Assembly: GCA_961205875.1 (NCBI GenBank)
Contig: OY540809.1
Location: forward strand, 36,654,267-36,718,266
Length of the DNA: 64,000 nt
Reading direction: 5' to 3'
Source of the DNA: Sialis fuliginosa
Lineage: Eukaryota; Arthropoda; Insecta; Megaloptera; Sialidae
Positions 21,737 through 32,046 of this stretch are shown in pieces. How positions within the stretch are numbered: position 1 is the stretch's first letter; each line of letters starts with the position of its first letter. The notes under the pieces were generated by a model. That model was not told the origin of the DNA and searched no databases. It saw only the letters and a list, made by a program, of their open reading frames with translations. Both the position numbers and the translations under genes were made by a program.

Positions 21737-22985
21737 ACAGGTGTCCCAAGACAGTGTCAAAGTTCAATATTTCATTTATTATAGCAAATAGAAGAAAACT
21801 TTAAATACAAAAGTTGTCAGAATAGAGAAGCAGTAAATTTGTAAAATAGTTACATTTATACATAAGGTCTTATAAGTGCGTTACAAATCAAAGTTATATT
21901 TTTTTAAATACAAAGTATATTTTTTAAATTGATAATCTAAAAACATTTATTCCTTTGGATATTTTGATATAAGCATGTGTGAAATTATACTGAGTGGTTT
22001 AGAAATTAAGATCATTTTTGTAAGAAAATTGGGTTATTTTCAACACCTTGTAATTTTCTAATTACAAAAAAAAAATTGTTTTCTGCTAAAAATAGTTTTG
22101 GCAAATGCTCTATTATTGCGATAATACATCAAACATTTACAAAATTGTATTCTTTGTACAGGGTGTATCAAAACTGAACCCAATTTATTTCAGAATTTTC
22201 AAATGGAACACCATATTTATGTTCACATTTACGAATTGTCTAATCAATTATAAACACATTTTATAAACTATTTTCTACATCTAAATCTAGCCGTTAAAAA
22301 GTTATTTGAAGATTTAATTTAATTTGAATGATAGGTTACAACTTTGTATTAACTCCGCTGCTGGACATTTTGAACAAAAAAAAAACTTTAGTCTATCATT
22401 TTGTTTATTTAATTTCTAGATTTCAATGTTGTTCAAGTTTGTAAGTTTTAGCAAATTGTTTTAGGGATTATAATAAAGTTGTATTGTATTTATAAAATAT
22501 GTTAAGATTTTTAAAATCTTCAAATAAACTTTTTAAAGGTTGGATTTAGGTATAGAACATAGCTTATAAAATATGTTTAGAATTGAATAGGCAATTCGAA
22601 AATGTGAAAATATATAGGGTGTTCTATTTGAAAATTTTGAAAAAAATTAAGTTCAGAGTTTTGATACACCCTGTACAAAAAATACAATTTTGTAAATGTT
22701 TGATGTAATATCGCAATAATAGAGTATATTATTATGCCAAAAACTATTTTTAGCAGAAAACAATTTTTTTTTTGTTGTAATTAGAAAATTAGAAGGTGTT
22801 GAAAATATGTCAATTTTCGTATAAAAATGGTCATCATTTCTAAACCGCTCAGTATAATCCCACACATGTCGATATCAAAGTGTGCAAAAAAATAAATGCT
22901 TTTAGATTATTAATTAAAAAAATATACTTTGTATTTAAAAAATATATAACATTGATTTGTAGCGTACTTATGGGACACCTGTATA
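21737..22985. mobile_element. Outer foldback with nested inner foldback
   Basis: The arms (from about 21884 and to 22985) pair through ATAAGTGCGTTACAAATCAA, TTTTCTGCTAAAAATAGTTT and TGCGATAATACATC. The right end reads TATGGGACACCTGTA. The left candidate end TACAGGTGTCCCAAGAC at 21737 is separated from the paired arm by about 145 bases. Confidence 0.75.
22157..22675. mobile_element. Inner foldback (TACAGGGTGTATC ends)
   Basis: TACAGGGTGTATCAAAACTG pairs with the right end AGTTTTGATACACCCTGTA. It sits at the centre of the outer palindrome. Interior sequence (TTTGTTTATTTAATTTCTAG, CAAATTGTTTTAGGGATTAT) also occurs inside 50442-51090. Confidence 0.8.
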
Positions 22986-23066
22986 ATATTACCACAAAGG
23001 TGGTATAAAAATATTATAAACCGATTCTACTAATTAAAAAAATCTCTCTATAGTTTTTAGGGTTCC

Positions 23067-23152
23067 GTCACACATTGCAGTGGACATTTTCAGGGTTCTT
23101 CTAAAAGTGCACTTTTAGAAGAGCCCTGATGATGTCCACTGCAATGTGTGAC
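23067..23152. repeat. Compact near-perfect palindrome
   Basis: GTCACACATTGCAGTGGAC through CTTCTAAAAGTGCAC is mirrored to 23152 with a few mismatches and no spacer. It is a head-to-head pair of the sequence containing the hammerhead-like motif described next. Confidence 0.9.
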
Positions 23153-23160
23153 GAAACGTT
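23126..23160 (+). ncRNA. Hammerhead-ribozyme-like core (weak)
   Basis: CTGATGA (23126-23132) is followed by a possible stem II (GTCCAC with GTGTGAC, one bulge) and GAAAC (23153-23157), the conserved order of the hammerhead catalytic core. Such cores occur in the ends of Penelope-like retroelements, and the following ACCGACGCGGCTTACACC looks familiar from arthropod repeats. I could not place a convincing stem I/III pair or NUH cleavage site, so activity is doubtful. Confidence 0.3.
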
Positions 23161-23275
23161 GGCCGATAACACGACCAAACCGACGCGGCTTACACCCAGA
23201 AGCCAAGATCCATGTTCTCATACATAATAAAAAATGCATGAAACATGAAAATAAAACGGTAAGTTGAGTATTCAT

Positions 23276-24130
23276 TTTGTTAATAATTATTTTTTGTAAC
23301 TAATCGGATTAACCGACCCAAATGAACTCTGATAGGATTATGTTGAAGTAGAGAAACAATGAAAAAGAATTAGTGAAGACAAAAACAGTTTGTGTTTTGA
23401 TTTAAATTACTCTTCACGGAAAGAACGTTCCATTGTTGATAGAATTTTATTGAATGGGATTTTTCCAGTAATGAGAGGTTTTATTTCTCTTTTATTCCAA
23501 TTTAAAACACCTAACGATTTTATAAATACTTACACTTGATTTCTATTGAAAGTAGGATTTTTACATTGTTTATTTTTATATAAATTATCTATTAAAAGCT
23601 AATTTGCATGAATAGATTTTTTTAATTTAAAAATAATAGGCAATTATAAATTTATTCCGACGTTTAATAATTGCATAAAAAATATCGATGTTGCGTTGGA
23701 GCCTACTTTTAATTAAGAAAAAATTCTAGCTATTCTACCGTTTCATTGCAAAACACAAATATAACGTAAAGGCATCAGTTATGGCCGTTTTAAGAGCAAG
23801 TTTTTTTTGTTGTAATGCTATTTTCAAAACATCTGTTAGGCCTTTCACAGTATTTTAATCAGTAGTTTTAAGGTAATTTTCATTCTAATTAAGATGTGTG
23901 TTTTTGATTAAATCCATTTGAACATATTTTAATTTTCAAACGTGAAAAGGATTACAGATGTTAGAAATTAGTACAATTAACTAGAGTGCATTTAAATACA
24001 ATAAGGTTCTTATTTGGTACACTTTTGGTAACTATGAAATATTATGTTTTTTTAGAAAGATAATAATTTTCATTTTTGTTAATTTTTATATTCTAATAAT
24101 ACATTAAAAATAAAAAGATTTTTTTTATAA
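23276..24130. other. Unassigned sequence
   Basis: AT-rich with no recognised repeat, and no coding frame that I credit. Confidence 0.4.
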
Positions 24131-24135
24131 AAAAA

Positions 24136-24448
24136 TGTCTGCCATAGGAGCTTCGGGACTTTCTTATACGTAATACTGAGAGTGACAGTGTATGTGTCTC
24201 TTATTTTATTAAAAAATATTTCTGACAAACCAATACAAGATAGAATAAAATTTATGTTCCAATAATTTGTTTCCATCATTTATTTTCTAGCCTGAAAGAA
24301 TTTTTTAAAATAATTAATAGAATCCCCACACAGTTCACTCTCAGTATTACGTATAAGAAAGTCCCATGGTAGCTATGGCAAACACGCACACTGTTCACTC
24401 TCTGTAATACGTATAAGAAAGTCCCATGACACTCATGGCAGATATTTT
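24136..24448. repeat. Inverted plus tandem copies of a 55-60-bp block
   Basis: GGGACTTTCTTATACGTAAT then ACTGAGAGTGA occurs once on plus (24136-24192) and twice on minus (24334-24385 and 24388-24448), next to CTGCCAT-type ends. It may be a small TIR element whose right end was duplicated. Confidence 0.75.
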
Positions 24449-24460
24449 TTATTTTTTAAG

Positions 24461-24517
24461 CGCAAGGTAGTGGACGCCGTCACCGCTTCGACGGAGTCCG
24501 CTATCTTGCGTTTTTTT
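24461..24517 (+). other. GC-rich stem-loop followed by seven T
   Basis: CGCAAGGTAGTGGAC pairs with GTCCGCTATCTTGCG and CCGTC pairs with GACGG, giving about 20 pairs with one G/A mismatch, two wobbles and a short loop. TTTTTTT follows directly. It looks like a pol III stop after a hairpin or a MITE core. No promoter boxes were identified upstream. Confidence 0.6.
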
Positions 24518-25130
24518 GACCTTGCGAAAAATATCGTAAAGTGCCAGTGACCAAACTTTGTGCCACTGCTGATTTTGGACAGAAAGAGCTCTCTAGCGGA
24601 ATCGGTTGTTGAGATAAAGCTTCCAAAAAATACTCAGACAGCTCTGACATGCGAGAAGTGAACTTCCACATTCCCAACCTTATCACTCTTATCATGTGAT
24701 TACGAAAAATATTACGGTGTTGTTTTTCCACTTATCCAAATTTTCGGAGAAGTCTCCTCTGGAATACATATTTCGGATTTTTTTTGATTCGTTGTGATTT
24801 TATGATTCTATTCCTATACTATTAAAGGTGAAATAGCCGAATCGGCGATTTCTCAAGTTGTTGTATTTACTTGTGGTACCAAGATTTTCTAAAAATGAGA
24901 GAAACGTGTGACAACTTTGTGCCATCTGTTCTCATCACTGAATCCGTATTATTTCAACAGTTTTCGTTATTTTTCCCGGACTAAGGTACTGGCACCAGTC
25001 TTGAACACATTAAGAGCAACGTATACTGTTTTTTGGGATTGATGGGCTTCTTTTTTTCTAATTCCCATGTACTCATGTTACTAATGAAACAACTACCTCT
25101 TTATTAAATCAATTTAATTACCAAAGTTCG
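24518..25130. other. Unassigned, slightly GC-richer
   Basis: Holds a 76-codon minus-strand frame (24501-24731) that I do not recognise. It overlaps the hairpin, which argues against it being a gene. No splice signals that convince me. Confidence 0.35.
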
Positions 25131-25232
25131 CAAATAATATTTGCGGACACAGGTTCACATAAAAAGTTTTTTGCTAAAAATTACATCCTCGATCTACTGT
25201 AAATTTTTTTACACTATTGTAAATCATCCTGT
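25131..25232 (-). repeat. Family H, copy 1
   Basis: Reverse complement of 41148-41246. On the minus strand it starts TACAGGATGATTTACAATAG and includes AGTAGATCGAGGATGTAATT. TACAGGATG is a TA-plus-G/C end like those of the foldbacks. Confidence 0.7.
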
Positions 25233-26504
25233 ATGTACATTTATGATTTCATATACATTGGTATAAGAAAGTAAAAATATATGAATGTAACTAGTAATTT
25301 TCATGAGGAAGATTTACATATGTTTTCTAAATATTTTATTTTTCAATTAGACGGGTACATCGCTTATTAGTCCAGGCTGTGGAGGCTAAAACAGATTATT
25401 TGTGCACAGTTTTAATACTTACAAGATATGTTACAAAAGTGGTGTAAAAGAAAACCCTAAGTTTGCTCCGATTTTGGTTGTCCGCGACATGGTTCAATTG
25501 CAAAATTCTCCAGATTTTCTGATTTTTGCTAAATAGCGGTCTAAATAAGTATTATACAAAAAAAAGTTTCAAATAAAAGTTAAACGCTACAAAATTTCCT
25601 ATAACCTCCATTTTGAAAAAAAAATTAAAAAATTCATTTGTTTATCAGCTACGCTGATTATAATAGCTAAAAACACTTTTCTTAAGCTGTAATAACTAAC
25701 AATGTTTAAAAAAAATTAATTTGATACCCCTGGAAAATAAACATTCTGTAGTACAGAACATTCACTGAAAATTAGGACCTGATATCTTCAACTGGTTTTG
25801 TTTTATTAAATTGTTAATAATGGAATCATGCTTGTCATTGATTAACAATAAAAGTTTTTGTAAAACCTTTATTTTTGTAAAACTGTTTGTATGTGTTCTC
25901 AAATATAATATTTTCTGTAAATACATATCTTTCATGTGGAAAAACATTTGTTATTAATTATTTTAATGCGTGGCCAAAAAAAATTCTAAAAACGAGCATT
26001 TTTTGGAAGTCCCAACTGGGTCTGCCCTCTTAAATAATGAACTTGTGGTGCCTACATAAAATAATAGTTACAAAATTCATTGGAAATTATGAAGATGTAA
26101 TTATTGACATATTTATTTAAATAAGTACCGGCAAACTTCATCAGCAACTAAAACCTGTCCCAAATTTCTAATAAAACAAAGCGTTGAAACAATTTTGTAA
26201 TAAGGAAAACATTCACTGTTGCAAAAACGTATTAAATCTTGCGGAAATGTTAGAAAACGTCGAGAAGAAGGCGTTTGTGGTGATAATAAGTCAACCGAAA
26301 AGTTATAATAAACTTTGACAGTTGTTTTCTCTCCCAGGGAAGTGTGCTGGCTCCTCTACACTTTAATACAAAATTAAAACAGTATATTCCGAAAAATCTG
26401 TAGGGAATTCGTTACAGGACACCTTTTATTCGCTTAGACTTCCTTTATTCAGTTATTTGTCAACGAATTAGTTCATGAAGTAAATTAAATACTTCTGTAT
26501 CGCA
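25233..26504. other. Unassigned sequence
   Basis: About 1.3 kb of AT-rich DNA without coding signal. The phrase near 26020 (CCAACTGGGTCTGCCCTC) resembles one near 52815 (AATTGGGTCTACCCCC), so part may be an old repeat. Confidence 0.4.
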
Positions 26505-26540
26505 ATAGGCTATTTTATGATGATCTTACGTGTCTCTTAT

Positions 26541-26891
26541 CAGTGGCGTAGATAGCTTTTTGCGATGGGGGGGGGGGGGGTGATATTACCAGGCCCCGTG
26601 GCAAGTGGTGGTTGAGGGGCCTCTAAAATATGCGAAATAAAAAAAAAAATTAATGTAATTTTAAATTGAATGACCTTTTTTTTTTAATCATATAAACTGT
26701 ATTTAGTCTACTTCTTATTACTAAAAAAAAAGGTCATTCACAATTTGAAAATAACTGAAGACCTTTTTTTCCTATTTTGTTCACACATGGAAAGTTTAAA
26801 AAAAATATCTTTGAATTTTCTCATGAAGTAAACTCATGGGGGGTGATTGATCATCTTAATCCCCCCCCCCCCCCCCCTATCTACGCCATTG
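26541..26891. mobile_element. hAT-like MITE, 351 bp, with 8-bp target duplication
   Basis: Left end CAGTGGCGTAGATAG; right end CTATCTACGCCATTG. TCTCTTAT flanks both (26533-26540, 26892-26899) and occurs once at the equivalent site in S copy 1 near 8350. A run of 14 G near the left end and 17 C near the right end form part of the inverted repeat. Confidence 0.9.
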
Positions 26892-26950
26892 TCTCTTATT
26901 TCCAAAAAAAAAACTTATTTCTGCAGAAAATAAAGGTTTAATCACAAAAA

Positions 26951-28772
26951 GGCTGTAGCCGGGTAGCAATGTAAAATCGGCCTCAACACGGATTTGGCTA
27001 ATTTTTATTGTGAAAGTTGCTCTTTATGTGAGCATTCTCATGCCCAATTATTAGCTTCTAAAAGTTGATAGTTTTTGAAAAAAAAATTATTTTCAATTTT
27101 TCAAAAATATTTTTTTTTAAGAAATTTTTTTTTGGATTAAGTTCAAACTAAGGTTTTGGTTTTTTTGGTTATGGTTTAGCGACAACTTCAGATATTTCAT
27201 GAAATAATCTTCATACTTTAATATAACACCCTACAAAGTTTGAAAATAATCAAAGTGGTAGAACATACTTAAAAAAAATTAAAATCATTGGAAGTCATAT
27301 TAACATGTACAAATGCTATAGAAATAATGTAATATAAAAATAATATAAAAATGATATAAAAACAGTTATTTAAATAAAATTAACTCGAAATATTCAATAA
27401 AAACGCTTCTGTCTCCCACTACCCGTTTGTCTTACCGTCTTGAACATACATACATTTCTTATGGTGATATACACATTTAGTCCAAGCCACTACATGAAAT
27501 TGAGTTTCTTGAAGTACTTCGTATAACATTTTGCAAACAAAGCTATTAAGAGTATTTTGTCCCTGCTGAATCCGAAAATCTCTGTTACCAAGCCGAAACA
27601 TTGACCGGAAGTTCAATATAAAAGATGGCGACCAATATGGCGTCCAAACAATAATTTTCTTATTTTGTGCAGGCTTTTGAACAAAATTAACATATTTAAT
27701 TGTTGTATGCTACCCTTATGTGAAATTTAAAATTTGCCTTCTTTCTCCCCAAAATACAATTTAAACCCGTTCTATGTACCTAGTATCTAAAACCAAATGT
27801 TGTTATTGTATTTCTTTAACTTTATAATAATAAGTGAGGTGAAATTATGTAAAATAACAAAATTATTCGTTTTTAAGTACAAGGGTTTTTTAGGGGCGCC
27901 TAAACATCCCTTATATTTTATTATATTGCATTATATTATATTATTATACATTTATATTAATATTATTTAAATACAAAATTACACATTTAGTGATCCATCG
28001 TGTAGTTTTACTACCCTTATATTAAATTAAATATTTGTACCTACCCCCTCTTCCAGTGAAGTGCAACGACGACAAAAAAGTATATTGAAATAGCTTTGTT
28101 ATACGAATTATTTTAAGAAACTCAATTTCATGTAAAGTGGCCTAGACTATATGTGTAATGTGTATATCACCATAAGAAATGTATGTATGTTCAAGACGGT
28201 AAGACAAACGGGCAGTGGGAGACAGAAGCGTTTTTATTGAATATTTCGAGTTAATTTTATTTAAATAACTGTTTTTATATCATTTTTATATTATTTTTAT
28301 ATTACATTATTTCTATAGCATTTGTACATGTTAATATTGACTTCCAATGATTTTAATTTTTTTTAAGTATGTTCTACCACTTCGATTATTTTAAAACTTT
28401 GTTGGGTGTAATATTAAAGTATGAAGATTATTTCATGAAATATCTGAAGTTGTCGCTAAACCACAACCAAAAAAATTGTTTTTTTCAAAATTTCAAAATA
28501 TTTTTTTTACTTGATAGAGTATGCGCAGCTTCTTGAAAATATGACCTGATATGCACCTTTTCAATTTCTACATTGTACCATAGTTTGAACTTAATAAAAA
28601 AAAAATTTCTTAAAAAAAAAATATTTTTTAAAAATATTTTTTTTTCAAAAACTATCAACTTTTAGAGGCTAATAATTGGGCATGAGAATGCTCACATAAA
28701 GAGCAACATTCACAATAAAAATTTGCCAAATCCGTGTTGAGGCCGATTTTACATTGCTACCCGGCTACAGCC
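26951..28772. mobile_element. Foldback element F6, 1.8 kb
   Basis: GGCTGTAGCCGGGTAGCAAT pairs with the right end ATTGCTACCCGGCTACAGCC. The arms of about 610 bases pair through TTGGGCATGAGAATGCTCAC-type and CGTCTTGAACATACATACAT blocks. A spacer of about 500 bases (27560-28080) is unpaired. The duplication at the insertion site is unclear. Confidence 0.9.
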
Positions 28773-29168
28773 TTTACCCTTTTAAAACTAATTTTGAATT
28801 TGACGCCAAAACGCTCAGGTGTCATGGCGCATTTTTGACGTCACGCCTATGTTAACACTCCTTGTCAACTATAATAAATCCTTGTTCCATCGCTAACGTT
28901 TCTCGGTTTTAGTTTTCGTAACACAAAACTGAGTAAATTGATAATTTAAAACCACAAAATAATTTATAAACAGTGCAGATATTAATGAAACAAAAATGAT
29001 TTTACTTAGCCGTGACGTCATTCACTCTGCTTGGTATTTTATTTTAACAAAAATCATATTAATCTCGCTTTTAATATAAAAATAAATACATTTTTTAGAA
29101 TCTTTTTAACTTATTTCATTATTTAAAATCATAATTTGAATGATACTTTGTTACTGGCATCATGCCTA

Positions 29169-29225
29169 TTATTTGCCTGCATCCTGTATGTTCAAAAGAA
29201 CATACAAGGTCATGCAGGCAAATAA
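29169..29225 (+). repeat. Hairpin at the end of S copy 2
   Basis: TTATTTGCCTGCAT...TGTATGTTC, loop AAAA, then GAACATACA...ATGCAGGCAAATAA. It occupies the place of the CCCGAAAGACAATAGG hairpin of copy 1. Confidence 0.8.
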
Positions 29226-29226
29226 G

Positions 29227-29771
29227 GCCCACCTTAATTAAAAATGCTGTATTTCGGGTAATAAGTAATTTATATTAAAAAAGCTTTGTTAATGGTAAAC
29301 TTTGTTTTATTATTAATCTAAATAAGTATGAAAACCAACTTTTCTTAAATGATTTTTTCATTTTTAAGACATCTTAACAAAAAGTAAATTTGGGCCTTAT
29401 TAAACTATGATGGTATAATAAGGCCACTTAACTAAATTAAATATTTTCAGATAATTATAATGTTATTTTGTATGGGAACTATGTTTTAATCAACATTTCA
29501 CGAAATATGTGCTTAATTACAGCTAATAATTAAACAATTAATCCCTAAGGTACTACGGTATATTTTATTGTATTTTATAAAGTAAAAACTTAAAAACAAT
29601 AGAAATCAACTTTTTACCATAAACTTAAGGATCGAACTATTACCTGAACAATAAAAATTAAGATTATTTGTTGGTTGTTTTTATAAAATTGAGCATTCGT
29701 CACCGAAAAGTTAGCGCGGCGAGAGACTAGTCGGTGTGTAGTTAGCTTTGTATAAGTACCTTCTATGTGTA
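29227..29771. other. Unassigned sequence
   Basis: The phrase AATAAGGCC appears near 29222 and 29421, with GGCCTTATT near 29393; otherwise nothing recognised. Confidence 0.4.
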
Positions 29772-30201
29772 TATAAAAATCCAGACCGATCCAATTATTG
29801 CAAATGTGTTTTTTTTCACATGGACCATGTCAAACACCATAGACATATGTGAGTGTGTAACCTGAAGCGAAGTTGTCTGTATCTAGTAGTAATACAGACA
29901 CAATAATGCACTAATACATTTATATATTTGTTTACACACACGTCACTCATGTAAGTTTGAGTAACAAATAAAAATGTATCATAATATATGTAATGCAATT
30001 TATTGTACACTTCCAACCTTCCTGTATTACTAAATACAGTATTTTTCTATTCTATTCTCATATCCAGTGTAAGTTTAGGGTCACTGTTTTGTAAGCACTT
30101 ACAGAATTCAAACGTAGAGTGGCGCTAATCTTGTGCCGAGAGTGCTATGTCCGACGTCATCTCCATTTTACCAAAGTGGAACAATGAACGAAAAGGTATG
30201 T
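29772..30201 (+). promoter_or_regulatory. Weak candidate: TATA box, leader and first coding exon
   Basis: TATAAAA at 29772-29778 precedes sequence that is not repeated in the window. At 30184 an ATG in a fair context (GAACAATGAACG) opens four codons (MNEK) followed by GTATGT, a good 5' splice-donor match. A GC-richer leader (30110-30183) precedes it. No downstream coding exon was recognised, so this could be chance. Confidence 0.2.
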
Positions 30202-30354
30202 GTCCAATAGTGTTAACGTAATTTTTTATTCGGTTTTCACAAACAGAATACACTATAGACCAAAAGTTATTGAAAAGATGTTAAAGAAAAATTTTTTTTG
30301 GAATTGTTAAATTGTAATGGTGTTTTGTAAAGTTATAAAATATTTGATTCTAAA

Positions 30355-31233
30355 AACATCTGCCAAGTAAATGCACAGTGCTTCCTCGTACTTAATTCAC
30401 CAAAGGTGGTTAATTACACAGGTCCACAAAAAAAAGTGGTTTGTGCTGGAGTATAGACCCAACTTTTCTTTTGTATTTTTTCCCGCTGAACACGAATCCG
30501 TCGTCATAATTGGGGAATGATGACCAAATCGCGAGAAAATCCCAAAAAACCGATAAAAACCATAACATAGGTCTAAAAAAAGTGGTGTGTGCTGGGGTCA
30601 GGGGTACAGACCCAACTTTTCTTTTGTATTGTTGTATGTGTTGAAATAAATTGCCTGGAATTGAATTGGTTAATCATTTAATTTTTATATAATTTTACTA
30701 ACAAATATTAGTTTAAAAGACGTACCTGATTATTTTTTCGTATATTTTTCATTTTTTGACAAATGTCTAAATGACATTTAAAACGTCAAAATGACATTTA
30801 ATATGTCCAAGCAAATATCAAATTCAGATAAATCTTTGTTAGGGAATATTTTACAACAAACGTTGTAGACCCATATTATAGGAAATTTAATGCTCTACAA
30901 AAAATATTCTATAAAATTTTCACATAACATGTGTCGTTCTTAAGATATCTTGAAAAAAGAAATATTTTGGGATGTCACCTCTCCCCTTTACACCTGATTT
31001 CGATGATTTTGAAATGGGACCATCCTCAAGCCAAACCCAACCATCCGACAAGAGTTATGCGTGTGATAAGGATTCAGGGGACAGACGGACGGACAGACAG
31101 ACTGACACGGAAGTGTTTGTCTTGACGTGAAACGGAAAGATCAATTTAAAATTTTGAAATCGGAGAACATTTTTTTTGTCTCAATCTAAAACGATCACAA
31201 AGCTTCTCGTATATTCGATAATGCGAGGAAGCA
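30355..31233 (-). repeat. Family R, copy 5
   Basis: From AACATCTGCCAAGTAAATGC to ATTCGATAATGCGAGGAAGC. About 230 bases at 30419-30645 are extra relative to other copies. The CCAAACCCAACCATCCGACA block and the ACAGACGGACGGACAGAC tract are present. Confidence 0.8.
30419..30645 (+). repeat. Tandem duplication inserted in family R copy 5
   Basis: AAAGTGGTTTGTGCTGG through AGACCCAACTTTTCTTTTGT occurs at about 30435-30478 and again at about 30579-30629, each preceded by GGTC(C/T)A. It is absent from other R copies. Confidence 0.65.
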
Positions 31234-31847
31234 AAAGTTAAAAATAAAAAAAAATGTACAATTAGCTTTGTCAATGAAGCAATTCTGTCAAATTTTTAAA
31301 AGGCGAGGTAAAATCAAAGACTTAAATATTATTGGTAAATTGTCAGTCTCAATTACGGAACAAAACATTTATTCGTTCTCTAATTAAAGCTAATTTTATA
31401 GAATATTTTTTGTAGAGCATTAAATTTCCTATAATATGGGTCTACATTCTAAATATAAACTACTGAAATAAATTTATATATTTTTCACATACAAACATTA
31501 GTTAAAACTGTAACATTGTTTAATAATAACTTCTATAATTAGATTGAGTGTCCTTGTTATTGGATAAATATTATCAGATGATTACAAAAACGTGGTTGGG
31601 GCATTAAATACAAATGTTGTCAACATGTAGTATGGTGGAAATATGGTTAAGCGTTTTCTGGTAATTGATTATTGATGTTTAGTTATATTTTCGTACTTTG
31701 TTTTCACGAGAGGATTTTTTTCATTAGAATGAAAAATTAAGGTATAAATTAATACTTAAATATGTAACATACTATTATATGTGTATTAATAAATAATATG
31801 AACATGTTTTTAAGTAAGGTAAATGTACATAATCCCGGCTTAGTAAA
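31234..31847. other. Mostly unassigned, with a short family R fragment
   Basis: 31391-31446 (TTTTTGTAGAGCATTAAATT, CCTATAATATGGGTCTAC) is a family R fragment. The remainder has no recognised content. Confidence 0.45.
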
Positions 31848-32026
31848 TAATTACGGTCTATTTTATTAAAAATTAATACATAAGAGATTTCATTGTCGTC
31901 ACTTCGAATTTCGAAATATAACCGAACTTAGAATCAATTCAATTAATAAACGTATCTTCTATGAAATCTCTTAATGTTATCTTATTTATTTATTTTTAAT
32001 AAAATACATAGACTGTAATTATGTAC
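31848..32026. repeat. Short foldback
   Basis: AAGAGATTTCAT pairs with ATGAAATCTCTT, and the pairing extends outwards through AATAATTACGGTCTA against TAGACTGTAATTATG. The loop is about 70 bases. Confidence 0.75.
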
Positions 32027-32046
32027 TAACAATAAGCTGGGTTATG

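Larger units (their letters stand above)
26505..29226 (+). repeat. Family S, copy 2, with two nested insertions
   Basis: Host parts 26505-26540, 26892-26950 and 28773-29165 line up with S copy 1 (8298-8810). The inserts are a hAT-like element (26541-26891) and a 1.8-kb foldback (26951-28772). The S copy ends with a hairpin of unrelated sequence to that of copy 1. Confidence 0.85.

Noticed and set aside
24501..24731. 76-codon minus-strand frame in GC-richer DNA
   Set aside because: It overlaps the strong hairpin at 24461-24510 and resembles no family I know.
26860..26877. C-run and G-run as G-quadruplex regulatory sites
   Set aside because: They are the inverted ends of a hAT-like MITE and homopolymer length is unreliable.
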